Part shown: piece after piece, positions 1-9,405 of the stretch
How positions within the stretch are numbered: position 1 is the stretch's first letter
Layout: the number at the start of each line of letters is the position of its first letter
From: Candidatus Obscuribacterales bacterium
Lineage (GTDB): Bacteria; Cyanobacteriota; Vampirovibrionia; Obscuribacterales; Obscuribacteraceae
Assembly (NCBI GenBank): GCA_019752635.1
Contig: JAIELX010000010.1
Span: 1-64,000, forward strand
Direction of reading: 5' to 3'
DNA: 64,000 nucleotides
Notes under the pieces: generated by a model
What the model saw: only the letters and a program-made list of their open reading frames with translations
What the model was told of the DNA's origin: nothing
Databases searched by the model: none
Translations under genes and position numbers: made by a program

Positions 1-111
1 TGTCATTTCCGTTCCGGTTCAAAGAAGTAAAACCCAAACCTGGCTCACCTAATTGACACAGTTCATTTGACAGTTCCAATGATTGGGGCGAATCAGATTG
101 AAGTAAAGTAA

Positions 112-1923
112 TTAGCTGCCGTGCCAGTCCTTGCGTGGAATGCGTTGTTCCAGCGATTCTATGTTCCACGATCCCTTTCCGTCCGATGATAGTGTGAACT
201 TGTCGATGGCGTTTCTCTTGTTGAAGGCGGAAGCTTCATTGAGTAAGATTTCCATCTTCTTATCGCTGACGGAAACCACCTTTAGAACTTGAGGCATAGG
301 TGCATCCTTGAAGCGATCGCCATCTTGCGGCGGTTCTTCCGGCACCGCTGCTGTCGTTCCGCTCCAATCCTTCTTCAGTGTTTCGGCGGTTACTTCTTTG
401 TTTGCAAAGAGTGATTGTGCTTTTTTCCAGTCGGATGCAACTACTGCGTTGACAAACTTCAATACCACATCGCGTGCAAGCTTGATGGACGGGTCTGCAT
501 CCAGGACTTTGAGTCTTGCGATAGTTGAGCCCTCTAGTGCGGCCCTGCAGCGGTCTCCCACATCGGGTCCCTTATAGTTGAGTTCGCGTGGCAAGTTTGC
601 GGTCAGCTTTAGCGTCTCGCCTTTCTCAGTTTTTATAATAACTTCTCTTAGCCTGTATCCAGTTTTTTGTCTGCCGGTCGTGACCGGCTCCAGCGAGACG
701 AAAAATACTGTGCCTTCAACCGCACGATTGGCGGGGATAGTGCTTCCAGAAAATGAGATTGTGTCTTGTTTTTTGTTTGCCATCGTCATTGCAGCAACCA
801 CTCCGCCTGCGATCAGAAGGATGGCGGCGCCGGCGATTAGTAAAACTGGCGGCTTCTTACTTGCGCCGTTTTCGGGTGACGATGGAGCGGCCGTCTCTGG
901 TGTTGTTGGCGAATGGTGTTGGCTGACAGGCATTACGAAGGAATCTGGATCGGTGACCGCCATGGTTAGTGCCTGCTTGAATTCGCCCATACTCGCGAAT
1001 CGCTTGAGCGGATCTTTTTCGAGCGCTCTTAAAGTGACTTGCTCCACGGCGGGATGAATAGCGATGTCTGGATTCAGCGCCGTAAACGGTGGTGCCGGCG
1101 TTGAAATCTGCATGCTGGCGGTCTCGACCGAGTTGCGTCCTTTGAATGGTGGTTTGCCGACGAGCCCTTCATAGAGCGCAACCCCTAGTGAGTAAATGTC
1201 TGAGGCCTCACTGAGTTTTTTGCCCTGGCACTGTTCCGGGCTCATGTAAACTGGACCGCGGGAGACCAGATCAGCAAGTCCAAGATTGCTCGGACTGCCG
1301 AATGATAGATTCTCTACCATATAGTCGACTACTTTGACAAAGTCCGCGTCACCGTTGCGCATTGTAAGGACTATGTTCCCTGGCTTCAAGTCGCGATGGA
1401 GCACGCCGTTGTCGTGCGCGTACTTGATAGTGTCCATTACTTGAGAAAAGATGTGCAAGCACCGTTGCGGTGAGAGTGGTCCTTCCTGCTTCATCAGGGT
1501 CTGAAGCGAACGTCCGTGTACATATTCCATGATAAGGCATGGTTGTTTTCCATCGACCATGTTTTCGAAGAGCGTTGCCGAATGCGGATGTTGAAGGCGG
1601 GACCATGCGGCGGCTTCTTCCTGGAAGCGAGACGCACTGGCTCGATCTGTTAACTGAGCTTTGAAAAGTTTGACGGCGACTTGCTTGCCCTCACCGTCTT
1701 CGGCGAGGTAGACGGCGCCCATGCCGCCGCGTCCCAGCTCACGAAGGACTCTATATTTGCCAGCGGCGAGGCGACGGCCAAACATGGGATCGGCTTTGAG
1801 ATCGATCAATGGCGTATTGTCTTGCGGGCAAGATGTCGAGTCCGAATCGAATCGTGTGTTGCATGCTTCGCAGAGCTTCGTCAGAGAAGCGTTTTCGTTT
1901 TCAAGCTTTGGGCTTTGTGTCAC
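112..1923 (-). CDS. Ser/Thr protein kinase with zinc-ribbon N-terminus and altered DFG motif
   Basis: A 603-residue membrane-anchored Hanks-type kinase. Cys18, Cys21 and Cys32 form a CxxC...CPxD ribbon-like start. The glycine loop GRGGMG lies at 64-69, the VAVK lysine at 85 and HRDLKPGN at 176-183. The metal-binding DFG reads DYM at 200-202, so the Asp is kept but Phe and Gly are lost; activity may be reduced or unusual. One transmembrane helix near residue 365 separates the cytosolic kinase from an outside domain of unknown function. It starts 9 bases after the stop of a paralogous kinase whose DFG is intact, so the two are probably co-transcribed. Family assignment is secure; catalytic competence is not. 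Confidence 0.93.
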   Translation of the reverse strand: MTQSPKLENENASLTKLCEACNTRFDSDSTSCPQDNTPLIDLKADPMFGRRLAAGKYRVLRELGRGGMGAVYLAEDGEGKQVAVKLFKAQLTDRASASRFQEEAAAWSRLQHPHSATLFENMVDGKQPCLIMEYVHGRSLQTLMKQEGPLSPQRCLHIFSQVMDTIKYAHDNGVLHRDLKPGNIVLTMRNGDADFVKVVDYMVENLSFGSPSNLGLADLVSRGPVYMSPEQCQGKKLSEASDIYSLGVALYEGLVGKPPFKGRNSVETASMQISTPAPPFTALNPDIAIHPAVEQVTLRALEKDPLKRFASMGEFKQALTMAVTDPDSFVMPVSQHHSPTTPETAAPSSPENGASKKPPVLLIAGAAILLIAGGVVAAMTMANKKQDTISFSGSTIPANRAVEGTVFFVSLEPVTTGRQKTGYRLREVIIKTEKGETLKLTANLPRELNYKGPDVGDRCRAALEGSTIARLKVLDADPSIKLARDVVLKFVNAVVASDWKKAQSLFANKEVTAETLKKDWSGTTAAVPEEPPQDGDRFKDAPMPQVLKVVSVSDKKMEILLNEASAFNKRNAIDKFTLSSDGKGSWNIESLEQRIPRKDWHGS

Positions 1924-1932
1924 GGCTTTGTC

Positions 1933-3876
1933 CTAGTACTTATCCCATTCCGCAGGGTCTTCTGTTTCTTGAAACATCCGTCCGATATGCCATTCCGTCC
2001 CACGTGAGTTGAGAGTGAATTTTTGATAGAGTGGATGATCGATTTCTTTGTTGTTTTCGTTGTAAATCATTCTTTTGTCGAGAATGAAAACCACACTCTC
2101 GTCGTCAGCTTCAATGACTTTTACGCATTGCGGCAATGGACGGTTCGTATAGGCATCGTCTACTGCTTTACTTTGAAGGTTCTGTTCTTCATTCGGCCGA
2201 ATTTTCAGTTTGTACTTCTTGAAAGAATTTTGCAGGCCGGAAAAGGCGTCGGAATTTGCCAGAGTATCGACATACTTCTTCCACTGGTCATCGTTTTGGT
2301 CCAGTGATTCGAGGAAACTGAGCAAACTGTTGTAAGCATAGATAATCTTGTTGGGAGCTTCTTTGAACGTTACTTCTTTGACGGGTTCGGTTGTTTTACA
2401 ACTCCACGTTTCACCAATGCGGAGGTTGTCTATCATCCCGCCCCGTTTGAAGTCCGCCTTAAGTTTCACCAGGGGCTCTCCGTCGCTAGGCATTATGTGG
2501 ACTGCGTTTACGGTGTAGCCCCTGCGGACCTCACCAGGTTTTCCGATGGGAGATAAATTGAGATAGTAAACTTGCCCGGTAACTTCGGGCCGAACCGGTA
2601 CAATTGTTCCGGTGGTTGAAGCGGGGTTTGTCGGTTTTTGCGAAGTAAACCACCAGTACCCTCCTCCGGCGGAGAGCAGTACTACCACACCAATTATTAA
2701 AGCCAGTATGCCCGAACGCCGACGGTGCTCTTCCTGCTGCTGCTCTGCTTGGCGAGCTGTGATCTTAGGTGCTTTGTAGTTTTCTAAGTCTGCTCGTTTT
2801 ACCGGTTGAGTGGCCGCTACGGGTATCTCGGCTACTTCATCGTCTGTTCGGAATCCCTGGTTTGCTCCCGGTCCGCTTATTGCCTCTGTTAGCGCTTGCT
2901 TAAACTCGTCCATGCTTAAGTAACGCCGCACGGGATCTTTGTCGAGCGCTTTGAATATGACAGCCTGAAGTTTGTTTGAAAGTCGCAAATCCGGCCTGAT
3001 TAGTTCAAACGCAGAGGGCTGGTTTGCAATGTGCATGGATGCAGTTTCAACAACATTGCGCCCCTTGAAGGGCGGCTTTCCGGTAAGGGCCTCATACAAA
3101 GTGACACCGACTGAGTAAATGTCGGAACTAGGCTCAAGTTTCTTTCCCTGGCACTGCTCCGGACTCATGTAAATAGGGCTGCCGAACACCTCACCGGTCT
3201 TGGTTAGATGCTGGGATTCCTTGCCGGACCAGGGCATGAGTTTGGCCAGACCAAAGTCGACGACTTTAACAACGTCGATCTGGTTGTCCATCTTGCACAA
3301 GATGATGTTGCTTGGTTTTATGTCGCGGTGGACTACGCCTTTAAGGTGCGCAATCTTCAATCCGTCCATAACCTGAGAAAAGATGCGCAAGCATCGCACC
3401 GGGTTAATGGCGCCAAGTTCGCGAATTACCATGGCAAGACTTTCGCCTTCCAGAAACTCCATAACAATGTACGGTTGTTTGTCGTCGATCATGCCGTGGT
3501 CGTGAAGCATAATCAAATTGGGATGTTGCAAGGCCGCCGACGCTGTGGCTTCTTGCTCGAATCGTTTGACGCTGACTTTATCTTCGGAAAGCTGGGCTTT
3601 CAGCATTTTTACGGCTACATGGCGGCCCAAGGCCAGTTGCTCTGCTTTGTAGACGGTACCCATGCCGCCTTTGCCAACGGCTTCCAGTAACTTGTACTTG
3701 CCGTTGATGGTTTTGCCAATCCAATCTTGAATCTCGTCGCGCCCAAGATTTACCAGTTGAGTTTTGTCGTGAGGACAATGCGAAATCCCCGCATCCAGGA
3801 ATTCGCGATTGCAAGCCAGGCAGAGCTTTTTGGATACTCCTTGCGGTTCTGCCGGTTTTGATCCTATCGAGTCCAC
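1933..3876 (-). CDS. Ser/Thr protein kinase with zinc-ribbon N-terminus
   Basis: A 647-residue Hanks-type kinase and paralogue of the next gene downstream. Cys19, Cys22 and Cys34 (HCPHD) form the ribbon-like start. The loop GKGGMG is at 68-73, the catalytic lysine at 90, followed by HRDIKPSN and an intact VVDFGLAKL. APE-type SPEQ and the DIYSVG segment are present. A single transmembrane helix (ALIIGVVVLLSAGGGYWW) follows a Gln/Glu/Arg-rich linker, and the C-terminal ~230 residues, probably outside, match nothing I recognise. The gene lies 102 bases after an M23 peptidase, so the kinase may sense envelope state; that link is inference from position only. Confidence 0.94.
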   Translation of the reverse strand: MDSIGSKPAEPQGVSKKLCLACNREFLDAGISHCPHDKTQLVNLGRDEIQDWIGKTINGKYKLLEAVGKGGMGTVYKAEQLALGRHVAVKMLKAQLSEDKVSVKRFEQEATASAALQHPNLIMLHDHGMIDDKQPYIVMEFLEGESLAMVIRELGAINPVRCLRIFSQVMDGLKIAHLKGVVHRDIKPSNIILCKMDNQIDVVKVVDFGLAKLMPWSGKESQHLTKTGEVFGSPIYMSPEQCQGKKLEPSSDIYSVGVTLYEALTGKPPFKGRNVVETASMHIANQPSAFELIRPDLRLSNKLQAVIFKALDKDPVRRYLSMDEFKQALTEAISGPGANQGFRTDDEVAEIPVAATQPVKRADLENYKAPKITARQAEQQQEEHRRRSGILALIIGVVVLLSAGGGYWWFTSQKPTNPASTTGTIVPVRPEVTGQVYYLNLSPIGKPGEVRRGYTVNAVHIMPSDGEPLVKLKADFKRGGMIDNLRIGETWSCKTTEPVKEVTFKEAPNKIIYAYNSLLSFLESLDQNDDQWKKYVDTLANSDAFSGLQNSFKKYKLKIRPNEEQNLQSKAVDDAYTNRPLPQCVKVIEADDESVVFILDKRMIYNENNKEIDHPLYQKFTLNSRGTEWHIGRMFQETEDPAEWDKY

Positions 3877-3978
3877 TCCAGTATCCTTTTGATTTCCGGT
3901 CGTTTTTATTGAGACGGTCCGGACTCACACAAGTTAGATTACTCCAAATCTTTCTGTTCCCGTTTTGCGCAGCTGTAA

Positions 3979-4776
3979 TCACTTACCCGCTGCAGGGGCC
4001 TTCGATTCTTCTTCGTCTCCTTCCGGTAAGTCCTCTTCATCCTTGTCGACAGCAGTTTTTGGCATTGTCGCCTGTTTCTTCTTGAATGCCTCGGCGTTGC
4101 GTTTGAAGGCTGCTTGGGTGGTGGCCATTCTCAAGGCTTTTACATAGTCTGGCACCTGCAGCAGATAAGTCATAGGTTCAATATACTGATTTGTGTCGTT
4201 CTTAATAATGGTGTAGTGCAGGTGAACCCCTGTCGATCGACCGGTTGAGCCGGCAAATCCGATTACCTGACCGCGCCGAACCCACATTCCGGGCTGAACG
4301 GAGTAGGCGTTGAGGTGCCCGCAAATAGTTCTGATGTTCGGGTACGGATGATAAACCTCGACTGCTACGCCGAGGTTTCCGCGAACCCCGACTCTTGTAA
4401 CCATTCCATCTAGCAGGTTGTAGACCTTATCGTTTAGATGGGCGGCCAAATCGACGCCATTGTGAAAGTCGCCGCGACCGGTCACCGGATGTTTCCTGAA
4501 TCCGGCCCTGGAGGTGACCTGGCCCAGACCAACCGGTGTGTACACTTGGTCGTCCTGCATCGGCGAAATGAGGTAACAGGGAATGTAGTAACCTTCGAAA
4601 TAATAGGCAAGCGATGGAATCGACGGCAGGATCAACAGACCTAGTGCCGCTGCTAGCGCCAAAATTAGCCGTTGCACGAATGCCTTTCTCACTACACTGG
4701 TAACTTTGCAAAGCCCAACGCTTTTTTCATACCACAAATCGTGAAGCCTCCCACCGTCTAAGAAGGTTTGCTGCAA
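3979..4776 (-). CDS. M23 (LytM-type) metallopeptidase, probably exported
   Basis: A peptidoglycan endopeptidase-like protein. The zinc ligands of the M23 fold are visible: H105xxxD109 (HNGVD), GHL at 153-155 and H185-L-H187. A hydrophobic stretch at about 36-58 looks like a signal peptide or anchor. The start given is a TTG two bases after the gatB stop, which would allow translational coupling. A GTG at 4692 would start closer to the signal sequence and is an alternative. The acidic Glu/Asp/Lys-rich C-terminus after residue 225 looks disordered. All the main catalytic residues are kept, so activity is plausible; the cell-wall substrate is inferred from the family. Confidence 0.9.
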   Translation of the reverse strand: MQQTFLDGGRLHDLWYEKSVGLCKVTSVVRKAFVQRLILALAAALGLLILPSIPSLAYYFEGYYIPCYLISPMQDDQVYTPVGLGQVTSRAGFRKHPVTGRGDFHNGVDLAAHLNDKVYNLLDGMVTRVGVRGNLGVAVEVYHPYPNIRTICGHLNAYSVQPGMWVRRGQVIGFAGSTGRSTGVHLHYTIIKNDTNQYIEPMTYLLQVPDYVKALRMATTQAAFKRNAEAFKKKQATMPKTAVDKDEEDLPEGDEEESKAPAAGK

Positions 4777-4778
4777 AT

Positions 4779-6236
4779 CTACTTTGCTAGTTCTTCGTCC
4801 AAAACCTGGTTGAGAATCTTCGGATTCGCTTTGCCTTTGGTTTGCTTCATTACCTGGCCCAGGAAGAACTCGCGGACTTTTTGTTTTCCAGCTTTGAATT
4901 CTTCTACTTGCTTCGGATTTGCTGCGATTACCGCGCTTATCATCGAGCGCAGCTCGTCTTCGTTCGACATCTGGGCCAAACCGCGTTGTTTAATAACTGT
5001 AGGTATGTCCACTGCTTCGGCGTCGCCGACAGAGGAGGATTCCATCAGTTCCGTCATTAGCGTTTTGGCTGTTCCAGTATTAATTTCGCCGGAATCGAGG
5101 CTGCATACAATGTCTTTGATGTTTTGCGCAGTTACGATGCTTTCGGTGATTGTGTAGCCGGTGTTTTTGTTATAACAAGCCAGCGCCTGATCAAGAAAGG
5201 CTCTGGCGGTACCTGGCTGTGCGCCCAGAGCCAGGACTTCATCAAAGAACGTCGCCAGTTCTTGCCGTTCAACTACAACGACTGCAATCTCATTTGGCAA
5301 GCCGGTATCTTTGATCAGCCTTTCCCTGCGCGCTTCGGGGAGTTCCGGCATCGTCTTTTCGATACTTGCGACCCACTGGCGATCAATGTGTAGTGGTACT
5401 AAATCTGGTTCAGGGAAATAGCGATAGTCTCTGGCACCTTCTTTGGAGCGCATAGAATGTGTTTTGCCCGAATTCTCGTCCCACAACCGAGTTTCCTGCT
5501 TAACCTTCTGTCCGGAGCGGACAAGGGCTGTTTGCCGGTCAATTTCAAATTTGATTGCTCGTTCGACAGCGCTAAAACTGTTCAGGTTTTTGATCTCTGC
5601 TTTGGTGCCGAGTTCCTCCTGTCCGAAGGGCCGGACGGAAACATTAGCGTCGCATCTGAAATTACCTTTTTCAAGATCGCCGTCACAAACGTCCAAATAG
5701 CGCAGTATCGTCCGCAGTTCCGTAAGATACCGCCTTGCATGTTCGGCGTCTCGAATGTCCGGTTCGCTGACTATTTCGAGCAAGGGCACACCGGCTCTAT
5801 TAAAATCAGGTTTGCTGTAATCTGAACCGTGGAGACCATCAGCGCCGGCGTGCACCAGTTTTCCCGCGTCTTCTTCTAAGTGGGCTCGCAGGATGCGAAT
5901 CTTGCGCCCGTCGATGGTAAGGTGACCGTTAGAGCAGATGGGCTGGTCGTATTGGGATATCTGATATCCTTTGGGCAGATCGGGGTAGAAGTAATTCTTT
6001 CGATCAAATTTTGTCGTTTCAGCAATACTGCAATTGAGAGCGATACCGCATTTAATACCGTGTTCCACTGCGCGCTTGTTAAGGACCGGTAATACTCCCG
6101 GCATTCCCAAACAAACAGGACACACGTTTTCATTCGCGTCGGCTCCGAACGTTGTAGGGCAGCCGCAGAAAATCTTCGAACGAGTTTTTAGCTGTGCGTG
6201 AACTTCTAATCCAATGACTGCTTCGTACTCGACCAT
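4779..6236 (-). CDS. gatB: Aspartyl/glutamyl-tRNA(Asn/Gln) amidotransferase subunit B
   Basis: GatB of the GatCAB transamidase, which phosphorylates and amidates misacylated Glu-tRNA(Gln) or Asp-tRNA(Asn) in the cytosol. The N-terminal VIGLEVHAQL, the NRAGVPLLEIVSEPD segment and the RYFPEPDL signature are all present, and the C-terminal YqeY-like tail domain closes the protein. The 485-residue length is normal. The ATG start immediately precedes MVEYEAVIGLEVH. gatA and gatC are not in this window. It sits between mlaD (90 bases upstream) and an M23 peptidase (2 bases downstream), so it may be part of a longer leftward transcript. Confidence 0.98.
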   Translation of the reverse strand: MVEYEAVIGLEVHAQLKTRSKIFCGCPTTFGADANENVCPVCLGMPGVLPVLNKRAVEHGIKCGIALNCSIAETTKFDRKNYFYPDLPKGYQISQYDQPICSNGHLTIDGRKIRILRAHLEEDAGKLVHAGADGLHGSDYSKPDFNRAGVPLLEIVSEPDIRDAEHARRYLTELRTILRYLDVCDGDLEKGNFRCDANVSVRPFGQEELGTKAEIKNLNSFSAVERAIKFEIDRQTALVRSGQKVKQETRLWDENSGKTHSMRSKEGARDYRYFPEPDLVPLHIDRQWVASIEKTMPELPEARRERLIKDTGLPNEIAVVVVERQELATFFDEVLALGAQPGTARAFLDQALACYNKNTGYTITESIVTAQNIKDIVCSLDSGEINTGTAKTLMTELMESSSVGDAEAVDIPTVIKQRGLAQMSNEDELRSMISAVIAANPKQVEEFKAGKQKVREFFLGQVMKQTKGKANPKILNQVLDEELAK

Positions 6237-6326
6237 GGTTTCACCTTGACGTTTGCGTGTATATGCTTTTGAGCGTGAACCATATTACACGACCGCGGTC
6301 AGGTGCGATGCTGGCCGAATTGATTA

Positions 6327-7628
6327 TTACTGTGGTATTCCGTTGTTATTTACAGTCGTCCCGCTTTTTTTTTCGCCATGCGGGGGCTCCTCGACCGGTA
6401 CGCCGCCAGGCTTGCCCAACATCAGATGCACCAGCGGAAAGCGTTTGCCCAGTATGCTTTGCAGTTGCTTCGCCGCTACGTCCACATTGGCTGCCGCGGT
6501 TTTAACCCGTGACATTGTATTGACTGCGTCCGTTTTGAAAGCAGGATCGGCAAGCAATGTGCCGGCCTTTGAGATAGCCTCTCGAGCATCATGAGCTGCA
6601 GTTTTGATGTCGTCGCGAAGTTGTTCGTCTTGGCTTAGTTTCGACACCGCTTGCATCGACTTATTGATGTTCTCGGTGGAGTCGTGAATCTTTGTCAGCA
6701 TTGTAATCAGGTCGGAGCGAAGGTCTTTATCCTTAATAGTTGAGCTCACTTCGGTGACAGTCTCCGCAACTGAGTCCATGGTTTTGCGCGCTACTTGCAT
6801 GGTCTCTTTGAGATCTTTGGAAAGCTCGGGATTGTCGAGGATTCTTCCGACCTTCGTGTTGGTGCTGGTCAGACCGGATGAGAGTGTTTTGACGGAGACC
6901 ATGGTTTGGCTGCCATCGCGGAAAAAGCGATCGGCACTGGAGACGGCGCGATTGGTTTCTCCGGCTGTCTGACCGAATTTGTCGGCAGTGACGGAGACTT
7001 TGTCCGTTGCCCGTTTCAAGCTGCTAGTGAGCGCCGGCATCTCGTCCATTGTTGTGTTCAGTTTGGAAGCCACCTTGGAGAGGTCTTTAACTGCTGCCGC
7101 CGCTTCATCTGAGGAAATTGCTCCGGCGACCTTGTTTATTTTGCTGGCGATGTTGTTCACTACCATCTCGAGCCGCACCGGATCTTCGCCGAGCACAATG
7201 GTGTTGGGATCAATCGGTTCGACAGTCTCGGTCCTTTCGGGCAAGGTAATTTCGACGTACTTGGCTCCAACCATCCCTAGCGTTTGGATGGTGATATCGG
7301 CTTGCTTTGGAATTGGCTTCTTGTAGGCCGTTATTTTGATGCGGGCGTATACGCGAGGAAGTTTCTCGGTAGCAGGATTGGTGTCCGCAGGCTCCTGAAG
7401 CCCCTCCGGCGGGGTGAAGGAGATTTGATCGACAGTGCCGACGCGAACACCTTGAATGTTGACAGTCGCGTTGTTCGACAGTCCGGAAAGGTCATGAAAG
7501 CGCGCCCAGAATATGGTCGGCGGGTCAAATGGCGAAAAGCTCTTCAACCATCCCCATCCGTATAGCAGGAGAATGAGCGCAAATAGCGCAAAAAATCCGA
7601 CTCTTGTTTCGTAGCGTTCTCTAGCCAT
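6327..7628 (-). CDS. mlaD: MlaD/MCE-domain phospholipid-transport substrate-binding protein
   Basis: A single-pass membrane protein (helix at about 11-28) carrying one MCE domain (about 38-120; the GLSNNATVNIQGVRVGTV segment is typical). A long helical C-terminal region rich in Asp, Thr and Lys follows, with repeated 'kdl...a..l' heptad-like stretches, and then a Pro/Gly-rich end. MCE proteins bind lipid between the inner and outer membranes and work with MlaE and MlaF. Those two genes lie directly upstream on the same strand (29-base gap), so this is a complete MlaEFD-type core. At 433 residues it is longer than E. coli MlaD, as is usual for cyanobacterial and plant TGD2-like members. Confidence 0.92.
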   Translation of the reverse strand: MARERYETRVGFFALFALILLLYGWGWLKSFSPFDPPTIFWARFHDLSGLSNNATVNIQGVRVGTVDQISFTPPEGLQEPADTNPATEKLPRVYARIKITAYKKPIPKQADITIQTLGMVGAKYVEITLPERTETVEPIDPNTIVLGEDPVRLEMVVNNIASKINKVAGAISSDEAAAAVKDLSKVASKLNTTMDEMPALTSSLKRATDKVSVTADKFGQTAGETNRAVSSADRFFRDGSQTMVSVKTLSSGLTSTNTKVGRILDNPELSKDLKETMQVARKTMDSVAETVTEVSSTIKDKDLRSDLITMLTKIHDSTENINKSMQAVSKLSQDEQLRDDIKTAAHDAREAISKAGTLLADPAFKTDAVNTMSRVKTAAANVDVAAKQLQSILGKRFPLVHLMLGKPGGVPVEEPPHGEKKSGTTVNNNGIPQ

Positions 7629-7657
7629 GGTTTTGTTTCCGTGAACAAGCGACTATC

Positions 7658-8389
7658 TCAAATTCCATTAAGCATTGGTCCTTCTTTAGTGGCGTGAGCG
7701 AATTGATGCATGAATGGATTGTCTGAATTGATAGCGTCGGCTGGCTTGCCTTCCCACACTATTTTTCCGGCGTGCATCATGATGATTCGGTCAGCAGTTC
7801 GGCTCCAAGTGGAATGCTGGTGGGTGACGACTATGGATGCCGCGTGGAGCTCTTGCTCCAGATCAATCATATAGTCTTCAATGATTGTTGACATTACAGG
7901 ATCAAGTCCCGTGGTCGGTTCGTCATAAAGAATAATCTTAGGCGTGGAGACCACCGCTCTGGCAAAGCTTGTACGCTTTTGTTGCCCACCGGACAGTTCG
8001 CTTGGAAAGTGATTATAAAAATCTCTAAGTCCGACCAGCTGCAGGGTTTTCCTGATCTGCTCCTCGCGTTCTGCTTTGGAGAGCTTTTGGCCTCTTAGTG
8101 CCAGCCCCAAGTTTTCGCCGACGGTGTAGGAGTTGAGCAGCGCCGAACCTTGAAAAACGAGGCCGATTTCGTCGGTGTACTTAATTACTTCTCCGCTGTC
8201 GGCCTCGAGAAGTCCGCACAGAATCTTGAGAATTGTTGACTTGCCGCAGCCTGATGGCCCGATGATTCCCAGGATTTCTCCGGGGTAAACTTCGAAGCTG
8301 ATTCCCTTTAGAATCTCGCGATCATCAAAGCTTTTTCGTATATCGACAACCTTGATAGCCGGCTGCCTGCTTCGTTCTTGCATTGGCAA
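7658..8389 (-). CDS. mlaF: ABC transporter ATPase, MlaF type
   Basis: The cytosolic ATPase of the lipid transporter. Walker A GPSGCGKST is at 44-52, the signature LSGGQQKR at 132-139, Walker B ending in DEP at 156-158, and the H-loop in VVTHQHS. The 243-residue length is usual. Start codon and mlaE stop are 2 bases apart, indicating translational coupling with the permease. Its partners are MlaE upstream and MlaD downstream. Confidence 0.95.
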   Translation of the reverse strand: MPMQERSRQPAIKVVDIRKSFDDREILKGISFEVYPGEILGIIGPSGCGKSTILKILCGLLEADSGEVIKYTDEIGLVFQGSALLNSYTVGENLGLALRGQKLSKAEREEQIRKTLQLVGLRDFYNHFPSELSGGQQKRTSFARAVVSTPKIILYDEPTTGLDPVMSTIIEDYMIDLEQELHAASIVVTHQHSTWSRTADRIIMMHAGKIVWEGKPADAINSDNPFMHQFAHATKEGPMLNGI

Positions 8390-8391
8390 TC

Positions 8392-9291
8392 CTACCGTGG
8401 TGCGTACGTTAACGAGGTGACTATAAAGTTGAAAACGAAGATCATCGTCATTGTCCAGACAATCGAGCGTGTTGTAGCAATGCCGACATCCTCAGCGCCG
8501 CCGCGGGTGCTCAATCCGATGGCGCATGCAAATGACGCGATAATTGTGCCGTTGATAAACGCTTTTAGAAAATGAACAGCAAAGTCGCGGTCGAGGATGG
8601 TTACTTTGACTGAATCGAGGAACGTCGCAACGGGCAAATTAGCAGCCAAGTAGGCGATGTTGATACCGGCAAGCAGTCCTATGAACATGGCGTATACCGA
8701 CAGCGTGGGGACCATCACGATGGCCGCAACGTAACGGGGTACGACAAGAAACTCCACCGGATCTATTCGCATGACTTTCAACGCGTCGATTTGTTCCGTA
8801 ATCATCATGGTCGTTAACTCAGCTGCGATGGAAGAACCCACTCTTCCTGCGACAGTGACGCCTGCGGTAATGGGACCTATCTCTCTGATCAACGCCAAGG
8901 ACACCACACCGCCGATGGCGGTATCGGCGCCAAACAAGACTAGTTCGCGCGCGACTTGCAGAGACATGGCAAAGCCTGTAAATAGGGCAGTTATGCCTAC
9001 TACAAGGAATGATTTCAGACCGATCATTTCGCATTGTCGGATCGTTTCCGGCCAGTCGATCTTTCCGCGTAAGATCAAAGACCAGGTCTTGTAGAGCAGT
9101 ATCAATGTCGCGCCGCACAGACGAATGCCGCTGCCGAAGTATTGCTCCAGGAAGGCAAGAGGATTCTTGAACCGTTTGCTTGGTGTCTCTTGACGACTGT
9201 CTGACGAGATAGAAGATGACACTCGAAAAAACCCCGCACAAACAAGAACGCGCACCTCACTCTTGATACCACTTTCGCCTGACGGGTGCAA
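8392..9291 (-). CDS. mlaE: MlaE-family lipid ABC transporter permease
   Basis: The membrane permease of the MlaEFD complex (formerly DUF140). The core shows five or so hydrophobic helices, with the family's conserved stretch from VGRVGSSIAAEL to EQIDALKVM and DPVEFLVVPR. About 45 N-terminal residues before FLEQYFGSGI are poorly conserved in type and could mean that the true start is further in. First gene of the leftward run; divergently placed from the M50 protease. Confidence 0.93.
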   Translation of the reverse strand: MHPSGESGIKSEVRVLVCAGFFRVSSSISSDSRQETPSKRFKNPLAFLEQYFGSGIRLCGATLILLYKTWSLILRGKIDWPETIRQCEMIGLKSFLVVGITALFTGFAMSLQVARELVLFGADTAIGGVVSLALIREIGPITAGVTVAGRVGSSIAAELTTMMITEQIDALKVMRIDPVEFLVVPRYVAAIVMVPTLSVYAMFIGLLAGINIAYLAANLPVATFLDSVKVTILDRDFAVHFLKAFINGTIIASFACAIGLSTRGGAEDVGIATTRSIVWTMTMIFVFNFIVTSLTYAPR

Positions 9292-9405
9292 AGCCTCCGG
9301 TTCAGTTGCGAAAGTGTATTTATTGGCGGCAATTGCTTAACAAAGCGGATTTTGCCGCGCGCCCCCGAAAGGGGCTAAGATTATTTTATTGCTTGTTTAG
9401 TCAGT
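9292..9405. promoter_or_regulatory. Divergent intergenic region between mlaE and the M50 protease gene
   Basis: This 114-base gap must hold the promoters for both the leftward mla run and the rightward protease gene. A short GC hairpin (GCCCC at 9361-9365, GGGGC at 9371-9375) is followed by an AT-rich stretch. No -35/-10 pair is convincing by eye. Confidence 0.35.
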
